64,000 bases of DNA from Datnioides undecimradiatus (lineage: Eukaryota; Chordata; Actinopteri; Lobotiformes; Datnioididae), in the NCBI GenBank assembly GCA_008933995.1, contig WARS01000036.1:4874419-4938418 (forward strand). The letters run 5' to 3'. The notes under the pieces are model-generated. The model searched no databases. It worked only from the letters and a program-made list of their open reading frames with translations, and was not told where the DNA came from. The position numbers and the translations under genes are program-made. Below, piece after piece: positions 48,655 to 61,079 of the stretch (the first letter of the stretch is position 1; each line of letters starts with the position of its first letter).

Positions 48655-49819
48655 GTTTTTTTTTTGTGACAAAATCGTGTCATATATTTTCTTTATGCAC
48701 GGGAGGTTTAAGTAGTGAGTTTCAAATTGTCCTTGCAAAAAAACAGTTGGAAATTAGACGCAGGAATGAAGTTTCCAGGGTGACTGAACACTTGGTCAAC
48801 TAAGTAGCGTAAACAGTGAGCAGAGTTTTCCTGAAAGTACACAGAAGTACAGTACATGTGGATGAGATTGCGGTAAACAAATGACTGCGTCAAAGTGTAA
48901 TCACCCAGTATGATGTATGGCATCAGGAAAGTGTTTCAAAATGTATGGATAAGGGACAAGACTTGTGTATGATCAATGACACAGTATATTGTTTGAGGTA
49001 ATAATTTATTCACCCCATAAAGCTTTGATAAAACAATGTTGAAAAGCAATTTAAATTGAATTCATTTAAATGTCAATTCTCATGGTTAGGATTTTTCTAT
49101 AATTGGCTATTTAATTAAAATAATTTTCATAGTCATTAATACAGCCAGCAACTTGTAGCGCACTGACGTGTTTTAATTACATGGTATTAACAAAATTGAT
49201 ATGCTTTAGAAAGCATGGTGAATAAGGAATAATTAGACCAATCATACATCATCCTCTTATGGACATTAAGTGTATCACAATATAATTGATGAACTTAAAA
49301 AACAAGAGAGATAAATAACTTTAATTGAACAGAGTTGGTGTACAGAGCTTGGAACAAAGAATCATACTCACGATGTATTATATTTCAGAGGCAATTCATT
49401 ATCTGTAACATCACTTAGCTCTCTGTGCCCAGCACTCTCCCCTAACCTATGATTACATGACATTTGAAAGCAGTGATACTGTGTAGTCTTTTAAAATGTC
49501 CTTTTACCTCGTCTGCATAAATCTTCAAACTGCTTTTCTGCATGGGGGAGAGGGAGGAAGCTTCAGACATAAGAATCATTTAGATGCTTGGAATAAAGCA
49601 CTTATTGATCATGAATATTTGTTTCTCCAAGGTTACACTGCCTTGACCCCATCTATTCTTAGACGTCGGCCAACACAAACATGCCACTTGGGGTGAAGGG
49701 GAGATGTCAGAGAGCACACTGATGGTGGAGAGTGTGTGATGATAATCTATCAATTTCTTTTAAGTTACAAAAACATGAAGTGAAGCTAACTTATTGAGTG
49801 CTTAGTGAACGTAGAGTCC

Positions 49820-50090
49820 AAAATCTGACTAACAACTGATTAGTCGATCAACAAAAAAAAGTCATTTTTATGCAAAACTTTAAACAATATCTGATTTCAG
49901 CTTCTCAAATCACAACTTTTTTTCTGATTAAGATCATAACAAATTTAATCTCTTTGGGTTTGGGACTGTTTTTGGACAACACAAGGCATCTGAGAGGACC
50001 ATCCTGCACTCTGAACTGTTAAAGTGTATTTTTGACATTTTACAAACTTAATGAGAGAAATTAATTAGCAGTCTAAGCAACAATAAAGTA
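49820..50090 (+). mobile_element. degenerate interspersed repeat, copy B
   Basis: Diverged partner of the element at 3960-4340, in the same orientation: gtcatttttatgcaaaa at 49861 and ctttgggttt at 49952 (91 bases apart), then a gga block and a TTAATTAGCAG-type end. The opening words ATTAGTCGATCAAC resemble the ends of a common teleost repeat. There is no coding capacity. The family is not verified. Confidence 0.55.
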
Positions 50091-50639
50091 ATAATTCTTT
50101 GAAACGTGAGTCTAAAACTGCACATATGCTTACACATGATCTGCCAACTACTTTTGTAAAAAACAGTTTTAAGGTCAAGTTTTATGCAAAAAGTTGTCGT
50201 TCACCTAAAAATTAAAGCATTAAAAAAACACATGTTGACCAAAATGAGCAAAAATAACAACAAAGAAAACAGAAAATTACATTTAAAAAAGCCACAAAAG
50301 GATGAGCCAACATCTAAGAAGAACTTCTGGAAATTTATATCAGCTGCATCTTTGATGTTGTCTGCTTATGTGTGCAGACAGAATTTCTTCCAGAGCAAAG
50401 GCACTGCAGAATACAGTCAGTACCAGTAACTATTTGCACACTTACAGCAGGGTTGACATAGACAGACATGCACTGTAAATACAGGGGGGGGCGCTTTAAA
50501 GTGGGGCTTGGATTCAGCGGAGCTAATAAAACGCTCCTTCACACAAAATGTATAAAGTATGTAGCGGCTTCCTGGTAATGTAACTGCTCAAAAGAGGAGC
50601 AAATGGAGCTCACTTCATTTTCAAAGAGCCAGCCTCACC
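50091..50639. other. plain upstream flank
   Basis: An A-rich, Lys-rich chance frame of 81 codons (50184-50429) shows no domain. A G8 run and GGCGCT lie at 50484-50496. Nothing else is seen. Confidence 0.4.
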
Positions 50640-51520
50640 GATAGTCCCACAATTAGAGCAGTCACGGCCCACATCCTACACTACTTCATTTGATGCCACG
50701 CAGCTTCCAATATAACTGGGGTGCAAGAAACAGAGAGATTTGTGGATATCTAAATTGCTAAAGCAGAAACCTGTATAAACAGCGGTAATTACCGGGCCAT
50801 TGACAGTCTCTCAGTGTTGTGCTCATTCTGCCACAGCCGCAGTGATTAAAATGAATCCTCATCGACTTCTCCATTAAAGCGCTGGCAGGAGCGATCCCGT
50901 GACCTTTCCCCATTGATTGAACATAACAATCACAATTCAATTGTAATGCAAAGAGAACATTTGTTATAATGTACACGAGATGCATGAGCCATTTCCTGGG
51001 AGCGGGGAAGGGTAATCAATGGAGTGACTCTTGGCGTGATGCAAGGAGAATGAGGCTGTGTTTGCAGCCTCTAATTCATACAGCCTGCAGTGTATGATGG
51101 AAGGCAATGATATGCATGTAAACACTCTGATTTCTCTCTGCTCATCGTTCAATAGGATAACAACAAATCCTGATTTCTACATCCATACAGACTAACTGCC
51201 CAGCGCTGCTTTGATTGGCAGTGATGTACGTGTACACACAACCCAATACACTTCAGATTCGATCAGAGATCAAACTTTGATTCATGTATCATGTCACGTG
51301 GCGATACGTCTTGCAAATTATCTCCCAGCGAACGGCAGTGGCCATCTTTCAAGAGGAGCGACTTAATGTAACATACGGCTTCAGAGACAACAGGCTCCTC
51401 CATAACACTCAGTACCCGCATAGACCTAGTAAGTGCTATTGGAAAATTCTAAAATGCATCTATACTGTATGTTCCAGTGCTGGTCAAGCAAGGACAAGCT
51501 AATTAATAATGATTAGCTAA
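50640..51520. promoter_or_regulatory. candidate upstream regulatory block
   Basis: Repeat-free, with SOX-like ACAATCACAATTCAATTG sequence near 50925-50942 and a canonical E-box CACGTG at 51295-51300. Proposed as a distal enhancer candidate on motif and texture grounds. Confidence 0.35.
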
Positions 51521-51828
51521 ACTCAAGCAAGTGAAACTACAACTTGCACAATCCACGTTTCACAGGCAAGACGAGCGAGATAGGCACAATAACCCGTCAC
51601 TGTTCAATCCCTCTTTAAAAGCTGCACTCGATCATGTCTTTCAAAAACTGTCTTATGAAGAGTGTATGCGAATGATGTCCTTAAGGGATTTCTTTTTAGA
51701 ATCAAGAGATTATAGTTTACACGGACATTAAACAGATTAAACCAGCCAGCTCTCTAAAGGCAGTTTATCTAATGGAGAAAATGTGGTATGCTAATTGAGA
51801 AATTCCGATGGTAAAATTATATTTAAAC

Positions 51829-51883
51829 CTCTCTCTCTCTCTCTCTCCCTCGCTCTCTCTCTCTCTCTCTCGCTCTCTCTCTG
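51829..51883. repeat. TC microsatellite
   Basis: (CT)n with a few C and G interruptions. It is the only long CA/GA/CT-class array upstream of dach1 in this window. Confidence 0.95.
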
Positions 51884-52700
51884 CTGGAGGATTTTAGTTT
51901 GGCTTGATGAAATCAAATGGCTAATCACAGCCATAAGCTGTGAGACGTTAGCTGAGTGAAACAGTGTTTGCCATGCTAAAAGGTAATTGTCTCAGAAAAC
52001 TTCATCGATGACAGATTCAATTCCATTTAGTAAATGTTTAATAAATGCTGTACAAACAGGCAGGCCTATCTCGCTGTGCTTAGAAAACAAAGGGAAACTT
52101 TAATTGCTTTAATCATCCCTAGCTTTGACGTTGTTATTGGCCTTAAAAATAGCAGTTAACAGAAACTGTCCTGCTGAGGAAATTGAACCACATTTGGAGT
52201 ATGATCCGTAATTAAGATAGGGGCATCCCGGGCAGCTAGGTCCAGGGAAACTGTTGTGACTAGGAAAAACATTCCAAGTCATACAAAGCTATTCAATTAA
52301 CAGAAGGACCCAAGGAAAACAACCTCCCTATTATGTATCACTTACTTTAATCAGATTGAAAGCGATTGTATCCCTTTTTGAAAATCCCTTAACACAAACA
52401 TGTTAATTAACAGATAGGAGGGTGGAAAGATGTATTTTTCATTAGTGGGTGAAATAATGTTCCCCTTTAACATCAAGGAAAATCAACTGCTTACTGCAGT
52501 TAAACCAGTCAGCGGTGTAAATTCCCTGCCAGCATTTTTATTTAAAACCTCATTAATGTGTTTCAACCCAGCATAGTTGTACCTTTAATCTGCACTAAAA
52601 GGAAATAATGCGTTTCCTGCTTTATTTACCAGCCTTACTTAACAAGTGTTCCTGTACAATTAGAATTGTTAATAGATCTGGAAACAAAAGGACTTTGAAG
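51884..52700. promoter_or_regulatory. candidate upstream regulatory block
   Basis: Repeat-free and AT-rich, with TTTAATTGCTTTAATCATC near 52099 and several TTAATTAA-type words near 52402. Function is inferred. Confidence 0.35.
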
Positions 52701-55700
52701 GTGGGAAAGTGCTGACATTATTTCACAGGGGAAAAACACTCTTGAGAAAAAAGATCTGCTGTAAATGTAGTTTCCTGGAACACAGGCGCACTGCAATGTT
52801 GGTCTCTCTCATTAGAAATGCCATGCACAGGACATAAATCAAGGCCCGTAAAACATTTCATTGCCACACCACACTAAATTACACACTTGCCGGTTTGCCA
52901 CACTGATTGTGTTTAAACATTGTAATTTTACTTTATTCCCATTAAATCTATGCAGAGTTTTACAATCCATAAACAGAGTATCTGTAATAAAAGTTAATAA
53001 ATGTCAGAATTTGCATTTGGAATAAAAAAAAACACCCTGCTACATTTTTGCAAATATCAATCTATGAACCTTTCAACATTTCGTCAAACAAAATGCTAAT
53101 TGTACCTTTAGGAATTTAGGAGACAAGTGACAAGAAATGAGATGCAATGTCCTTTAGAATCAGGAAATCAGCTAAGCTGGAATACATTAAGTGTGTGGCC
53201 AAAGCAAAGTGGAGGAGGACTGTGTTTGTCAGGAACCAAAGACAACAACGGGATTCAATTACGCTTAAGTCCTACACACACCAGTTTTGACATTTGATTC
53301 TTGTTTGTTAGCCTGTTCGGCTGACTCTTACCATTTCTATTTATTATTGAGTGATATTGACATAAGATATGAGAAATTATTCATGGCAACACTACAGATA
53401 AAACTAAGAATAAACTACAAGTATTACGATCATTCCCCTTATTAATAGCATATCAGTAGTGTCAAGTTGACCCCTTGCTGTCGTATCGTCAGACATTAAT
53501 TTGCTATCTGTGAGATCACTGACTGCTAAGATCTATGAGTTAGTGCAAGCAACCATGTGCTTCTTTATGAACCAATGAGCCACAGTCACTACTTTTAACC
53601 TACCGGTACTGATGGTGGTCAAAGTATTCGCACAGCTCTTATATCAATGTTTTGTTTTTATTACCACTTCATAATAATGCATTCATAAATGTGCGGCAAT
53701 AATTCATTGGAAATACTTTTTTTGCATGTAAGGCAAGATGAAAAAGCCACGACAACAATTTAGATATCAGCTACAGCAGGTAAGGTTTGTGCAAATTTCA
53801 GTTTCATTAATTTATAAACCCAGTTTTAAAACTACCTTGGCAGATAAATATGTAAATAAACCTTTTGGGTTAATTTAGGCAATTATACCATCACAGTATA
53901 TTATTGTGTCATTAAAGTCACACCAAAAGAACAAACTTCAGACGCCTCCACTGTTACGTGAGCCAAGCTAAGTAGAAGCTGCTCACCAGTCCAACAGCAT
54001 CAACAGGCTGTAACAGTGAAAAGAATCAGTGATGTGTGACCATTATCACTGTGTCACATTGGTCAAGTTTATGTTTAGTTATCATGATCACCATATGATA
54101 CTGATATTATGGTGCATGATACGATACTAAAATTTTATATTATGAGTTCATACAAGAAGTCATTCTTCATTTTAGTATCCAAGCTGCAATACATCACAAA
54201 GTCTCGGCAGGGCAGCACCATGTGCTATAATATCTCTCAGTTTGCAGTAGGTCACTATGCTCTGCTGACTTAATAAACTATGCATCCAACAACAATGATT
54301 ATTCATGTCATTCTTCAAAGGTCCTTGAGAGGATCTCGATGCAGCAGTGATTCAACCTTTCGTATTAATTCAAGCTTGGCTAAGATTGTACCATCTGGGC
54401 CCTTGTACTTCATGATTAATGCCAAAGAGTTGATTCATATGTGCAATTGGAGTTTAATAAACAAGGATTTCAGAGTTAAATGGCACATACAAATGCTTGG
54501 GATGAACTATCTAATTTGTGTTCTTGGTAATAAAGCCCACTCGTAATCATCTCCCAGATACACAAATGTGGGGATTTTGTGATTAACATAATGTGTTTCT
54601 TCCAGAGAGAAAATAATCCTACAATTCTAAGATGTCTTCAGACATATGTACATAAGATTCTTTATTTGGTCCAAATTAACTTACTACTGGTACAGCATGA
54701 TTAACACTGGCACAAGAAAATAATTACTGTTCATCATTGTGCAGATTAAGCATCAACAAACTTTTTTTCCTTTTAAACCAATGTTGTCTGTACCAGACAT
54801 TATGGCTTTGCAAACAAAATTAACTTTGTAATTCTTCACTTGCTCATATTCTCTGTTTCAATGTCACAGTACTTGCTGCAGACTTCATAAAGGAAGGCAT
54901 TAGGGCTGTTGCTTGTATTCCAATCTGACACAAAGGCGCCACACAACAGTGACCTCTACAGGAACACAGAACACATCAACTGCAACCCAGTTCATGCTTA
55001 CTGTAATGCTGTTACATGCCTCTGCATATATCACGGATGTTTTGAGGTCACCGAACACAAAATAGATGCATTAAGCCTTTAATTTAACAGATTTTGTTCT
55101 GCAAATGAAAGACCCTTATCTCTTATAAAGTATTAGTCTTTCATTTTGTGAAAGTGTGAAAGTCATTCTTTGATAATCAAATTGACAGATTCCTCACTTT
55201 CCTCGAGGTACTCTGGGGTCTGGATTGACAAAGACCAGCTATGACGCATAACTGCTCACTGAGAAACACCTTCCCATTTCCTAGACATTTTGAATAAAGC
55301 CCAAGACAGAATTTGTTTAAAATAACTCTGCATATGATTAACATTTTACATAAGATCTTATTTTAATATAATTGTACTGTTGATGTCCTTGTTATTACTA
55401 TAAGCACCATGCAGGAGCGTATCGAGATCAGAAAGACATTATGACATTATGGCAAGGTGTACAGCAAACAGGTGAGGCTGCTGCATATCAACAAGGAGTG
55501 CCCTCAAACACCCGCAACCCCTCTGCTTTTACTTGAAGACAAAGAACAGTGCAGAGCAGTGTCTTTAGTGGGGTAGAGGAGGAATGGGAGGGTGCCAAGC
55601 CACGCAGACCACAGCCAAGTGCAGGATCACAGAGGAGGAATGAATGATGCTTAGATAAGGGACAAAGTAAAGAGGGCAGACCAAACAGGAAAACTAAGAA

Positions 55701-57599
55701 GGGAGAATGTGCGGGGCGTTGCCTGCCTGAGCAGGAAAATGTGCTGATACGAATATGTTCTTTTTTTTGTTTTTGTTTTTTTTGTGTGCGTTGAGTAATG
55801 CTGCGACGTATGAAACTCTGTTTTTACATATGAAGAGTTCATTTGCAAAAACAGATAGAAGCCGTTCTGAAAGTGAATAAACCAATAACATTGTCACTGA
55901 TATTCAGCAGGGTGCGCACACAAAAAATAAAAGCAGCCTTTACAGAAAAAAACTAGAAATAATAAAGATCTGTTTTTGCAAATGAACCCTGCATACACAA
56001 CCAGGTATTAATCCCATACTAGAACTGATAATCGTATAACTTTTGGAAACAAATCTTCAAAGGTTTGGAATCAGTTACTTTTATTGCTAACATTAAATAC
56101 TGTTGTAGCAGGAAATACTTCGCACTTTGGCACAAGACCCTCCTGTCTGACAAATTTTGCACAAATCTGTTGAGCATTTGAGATATATTTGAGACAGAGA
56201 GGAAGACAAATGCACAAACTATATGGACACATATAACTTCTTTAGTGAAAGCAATAAATCTGTGCAACATTTTTACTGCAATGCACTGGATCTCTACCAG
56301 ATCTGTGAAGTGGTAATGGATACATTCATTAGTAATAAATTAACTACCACTGAAGAGCAACACGTTTGACATTTGAAAGTGTGACGCATGGAGGTAAAAT
56401 ATGCTATTCTTGAGCGACTGTGCTCATGGCACAATTGCAGACCTTAAAATGCTAAATTAGTAATTGAGAATAGGGCCAGAATAGAAAAAAAAACGTAGGG
56501 TAATCTGCCTCTTTTCCCACACAAGGGACCAGGAGAACACAGGCTATGTTGTACCCCCCTTTCCTTTTTACCCGAGTTCTCCTTTATGTATTCAAATTCA
56601 CTTCAGCAGCATAAAATTCTCCCAAGAGACAGCATTGTCCTCCTGCTTGTCCCTTGGGCTTCCCATCTCTCAGTAACATCTCTTCACTCCACACAATTTA
56701 GCCCTACACCTAGCAGACAGACTTTTTCCACAGTACCCTCTTTTTAAATAGTTCAATGCAATTTAATGAAAATTAATTAAAAGGCTTTTAAAAGCCACCG
56801 CTGAATGCATAGAATGTTTAAAGGCTTTGTGCAAATTACTCCAGTTTTCAGTTTTTTAGTAGGACAGTCTGAAACAAATGCGATGAATAGCCTTTCACTG
56901 GTTCTACCCCCTGAATAATAATCTCTGTTGTGTTATTATGTGTGAAAATAAAGGGTACACACATTTTTCCCTCTCTCTCTGTCTGCATGCATTCAGGAAA
57001 CTTCGAATAGCAAATTTTACACTGATGGCTGAGTTGCAATTGCAGTTACAAATGTACGAACACTATACTTTCATAATAACGCGGTCCAAATGCTTCAAAA
57101 GGCGCGTAGGTCTGCTCTAGTGAACTTGAATATGTGGTCCTTGGTGCATAAAGTAAGCATAAGGCCAACTCTATAGCAATGAGGCTTTACTGAATGAAAT
57201 GAAAAGCCTAAGGCATCAGAGTTAATACATTAACACAGTGGAGGACTAACAGACAAAAACACTAAGAAGTGGAATAGAACAAATGATAGAGAACAGCGCT
57301 GAAACAATGATTGTGCTGGTTTGTATTTTGACAAGTCTTGCACATTGAAGTGGTGATCATAAGGTGCAGCTCTGTAATGTTTAAGGTAAAAATAAATGAA
57401 TATAAAACGGCAGTGTAGCTTATCTCTCTGATATCATGAGGGGTTCTGCCAGAGGCTCTCACCACATAAAAATCATCACATAAACCACTTTTGTGGGAGC
57501 GATTCCAAAGTATCACAATATTATCATATCTATTCACTGCTAGCATGATGCAAATAGGCTCAATGGCATGCTTGCGTCTACAAAACTCTCCCACCGGGT
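52701..57599. other. plain AT-rich upstream flank
   Basis: POU octamers lie at 53009-53016 and 57548-57555 and T-rich patches near 55758-55783. ATGATAC-type words at 54085-54130 may be a worn-down repeat. No gene or RNA is seen, and the 110-codon minus frame at 57262-57594 has no family signal. Confidence 0.45.
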
Positions 57600-58490
57600 T
57601 CTAATAAAACAGTACAATTTCCCACTCTCTCGCTCTCCCTCAGAAATGTACCAGTCTGCAGCCCTGTGATCTGCGACAGACAAAATGAGACGCAGCAGCT
57701 ACAACAGAACTGAGACACAGTCAGTATTCCCTGCGCTCCTTGAATAGATAATGCTTTTCCTTCACATTCCTTTATTCTTTCAAAAAGAATGCATCAGAGG
57801 CCAAATATTAATTCTTCTCGTCATATGGAGGAGCTACGCAAGTGGCATACTAGGATGGGTTTTTGAATGATTAAGGGAACACATAAAGGGTTTCTTGTGG
57901 CGCTTTGAACTTTCTGCAGAGTTCTGAGAACTCTCCACTTATTCCCCACTCTGCAGGAGACTTGATGTTAAAAGACAACATTAATGAAAGCTCTGTAACA
58001 GGTAGAGACAGAGGGATTAATGCAATCTAAACACAGCAAGCCTCTCAGAACTGGCTCTGGCTAGCAGGTGAATGGGGAACCACTTTTCCTCACGTTTCCT
58101 CTGTCCTCCCACCATGAATCTCCTTTAAAGAAATGCCAATAGATCTGATTGCCTAATTCTCTATTCCCTCCCGCCCTCCCCAGGCCCATGAAGATGCACG
58201 TGTGGGGGAATCACTTCAAGGAATGACATTGACTGGGGATGTGCTGACTTGCACCACTGTTTGTCTTTTGATGTGAGAGATCAAATCAATGTACACGGCG
58301 TTCTCTGAGCAATGTGCAGGCAGATTAGCATTAGCCCGAAGGTGCCTGCTTGCCCTCAATCATTAGCGTTTACGTCTGACTCTCCAAATAATCAGGATTT
58401 ACTCAGTGCTGTGTTGCGCTGCATTGATAGGTGCAAAAGAGAGCCTAACATTTAAGATGGAGGGTAATGTAAGGCTGTCATAATGAGACT
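57600..58490. promoter_or_regulatory. candidate upstream regulatory block
   Basis: Repeat-poor, with GGGATTAATGCAATC near 58012 and a PBX/HOX-like TCAATCATTA at 58356-58365. Proposed as a conserved-element candidate only. Confidence 0.35.
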
Positions 58491-61079
58491 AACACCTACA
58501 TAAGCCATAGACACTGCATGACACTGACATTTGTTATTGGTGTGAGCTGTGTTATTTGTCACTGGTCTGGTGTGCATTGGTGCCTTCACATGGAAAATAC
58601 CACGATGAGATCTCCTGAGTGCTTAAGTCAGATGGATTGAATGCTCTTGAACACTGATAAAGGTTGATTTCAGGTTGTGCCAACATTATTGTGGGCAAAC
58701 TAATGCAGAATAATTGTCATATTTTGTCCTGTCAAAACCCAGAACAATGACATCTTTAATGCTCTAAAGTTTGCCTTTGCATCACAAGCAAGAGATTAGC
58801 ACATTTTATATTTGGATTTATGTTTTACCTTTTAACAAATGCATATCCTGACATCCTGTCAGTGTTAAAACAGAGGTGCTCAAACAGTAATTGTGTAAAG
58901 AAACTATTAAGCGGTGCAACTTTGAGATTAAGGAGGCATAAGGATCTTGGCAGTGCATTTCTGCCACATTTGAATTCATACTGTTTGCCTGTAACTTCAT
59001 GCTAATGATCAAAGTTGAAGGGGGGGGGGGGGGATTCTCCTGAGTGCAAGTTATGAAGATGAGATGAGGAGAGAGAGGGAATGGGTGAGGGAGAGAGAAA
59101 CTGCTTTGCTGCCCTGCTTTGAACACTTTTACACTTTCCAACAAGCTTTGTTTTTTAATTGGCTGAAATTAATCTTAGGGATGTAGATGCCTGATTTGCA
59201 TTCATTAAAACCCAACCAAAAGAAGTCATGCTTAATTCCAATCAAATTTGCTTAATTATGCATGGCGAGATATTCCCAAATGAGCTGTGGATTTTTGTTA
59301 GACCCTTTTTTTGTTTCCTATAGCAAATAAAATGTAATGAAGCTGTCTTTTTGTGTTTTACTGAATGTTGAGGAGCATATGAGGAGCACCTTGAGCCTGG
59401 GCTGAAAACAATATTACTGCTAAAGTAATTATAAGAATCTGCATTTTTCATTGTTAATTGTGGATGTCAGCATCATTAATTTTAATTTACGGCAGGCAAT
59501 AAAATTAAGAATACTTTGTGCTGATGTTTTAAATCATGCCTGTGAAGGGGACACATAATGCAACTTAAATCTCAAGTAGATATTGATTGGGGTGGATGGT
59601 CTTTTCTATGAATCTTAAATAGGCAGACGCTGGGAATCTGCTTGAGACTTCACTTTTACGAGTTAACTCCAGCACCAGATATCACAAGTGCAATACAATT
59701 AAAGAAGTGTCAGTTTATGCACACACGCATACGTGCGCGTGTGCACACACACTTAATCAGTAAACTACGTAACAACAGAACGATGTTGGACCAGATAACG
59801 GTCATAAAGGAGCGAATGCAATAAAACATAATCTAACCATGACCAGTTTTCTTATGAGGAGTTTAGAATAAATATCCAAATGAAATAAATCTGCATCACC
59901 TTTTCTGTGCAGATTTAAATTGTGCTTGTTTCAATATTTTGACAGTCACATTAATTGGACTGTCTGACACTGTATGGCTGTTTGTACAGGCAGAATGAAA
60001 ACAGAATGGAGGAGTTTGAGGTGCAGTACTGTACAGTACATGGCCTATGGGGGATGACATTATGTGTTTCTGCTCCAACACTTGATTTATAGCTTCATTT
60101 GGACCACGTTTGTAAGAAACACATCCTGCTGCTGCAGAGGCTTTAGTGCATTGTAGTCTGAAAACAAAGGAAGAATAAAATTGATCTTTCTGGACACACA
60201 CAAAATCAATGAATGGCTATTTCCTGTTCCATGGCATGTTAGTCCAACTGACTTGCTCAATCCTTGAACTTTCCTTGTGTCCTCACTGCTAGAGAGGAAA
60301 GGTCTTCAGAGTTCAGTGGAAACCTAAGATGATGTAATCTTGGATCGTTTGGATCAGAGAAATTTGGTTTTCTCTCTCAGACTTTACCCTCAAAAATATA
60401 TCAAAGGGGCATTTGATTCATACGTGTGCTATTGTTTCTTCATTACAACTGACAAACTTTAATTTGTACTCTGTTGACTTTTTGGGTTGCCTTCTTTTCT
60501 AAGAAATAATACTGATGTTACTATTCCAGCCAAAGGAGTGGGAAAGCCTTGCTTTTATATGTATGTCTTGACACGTGTGGACTGATTTGTTTGAATTCCA
60601 CATGCTTGACTATTATTCCAGAGGATGTGTTTGTACCTGTTGTACAATGCATTCTGTTCTCTAACAAGGTGATTGTGTTTCCAACACAAAAAGACTCTAC
60701 AGTGATGTTCAATTGTTCTCTTTCAGTCTGGCTGTTAGCCAGCGGCTCCTTCATGACACATGGAGCTGGTACACTATCAGCTCCCCTCTCCTCTTCCTGT
60801 CTGCTTTCCTGGCGGTGACTGAAGCAAGTCACTCTAATGCAACAATGATGGTGATTTCACTCTGCTTATCGAAGCGAGTAAGTACTTAAGCAGCTGCTTG
60901 TACTTTGATCCAATTTACTTCCTGAATGTGTGCTTCCTCATGCACAGTAAACAGGCCTGCCTAAGTTGTCATTAGTTCAAAGCCAAGGCAAATAGTTCAC
61001 ATGATTATTGTTTGCTCATTTTTTTGTTTGGCTTTGTACTGTAGCTCTGTTAACAGAAGTGAGTTAACTTTAGTGACAG
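58491..61079. other. plain upstream flank
   Basis: A G14 run lies at 59020-59033, a POU octamer at 59194-59201, a small CACACGC/GCGTGTG inverted repeat near 59720-59745 and a 14-bp palindrome at 60026-60039. No gene is seen. Confidence 0.45.
60026..60039. repeat. 14-bp perfect palindrome
   Basis: GTACTGTACAGTAC equals its own reverse complement. It contains ACTGTACAGT, which resembles inverted half-sites of steroid-receptor type without the usual 3-base spacer. Confidence 0.6.

Larger units (their letters stand above)
46251..49800. other. dach1 upstream flank, AT-rich, no gene seen
   Basis: AT-rich non-coding DNA. It holds a T/G homopolymer patch (46620-46670), a TA array (46914-46946), a 24-base G run (47926-47949) and a short duplicated word (48612-48654), all listed separately. 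No open frame resembles a protein family I know, and no RNA gene was recognised. Confidence 0.6.

Noticed and set aside
54085..54140. ATGATAC/GATACGATAC words as a third interspersed repeat
   Set aside because: Too short and too degraded to define ends, and no second copy was found in the window.
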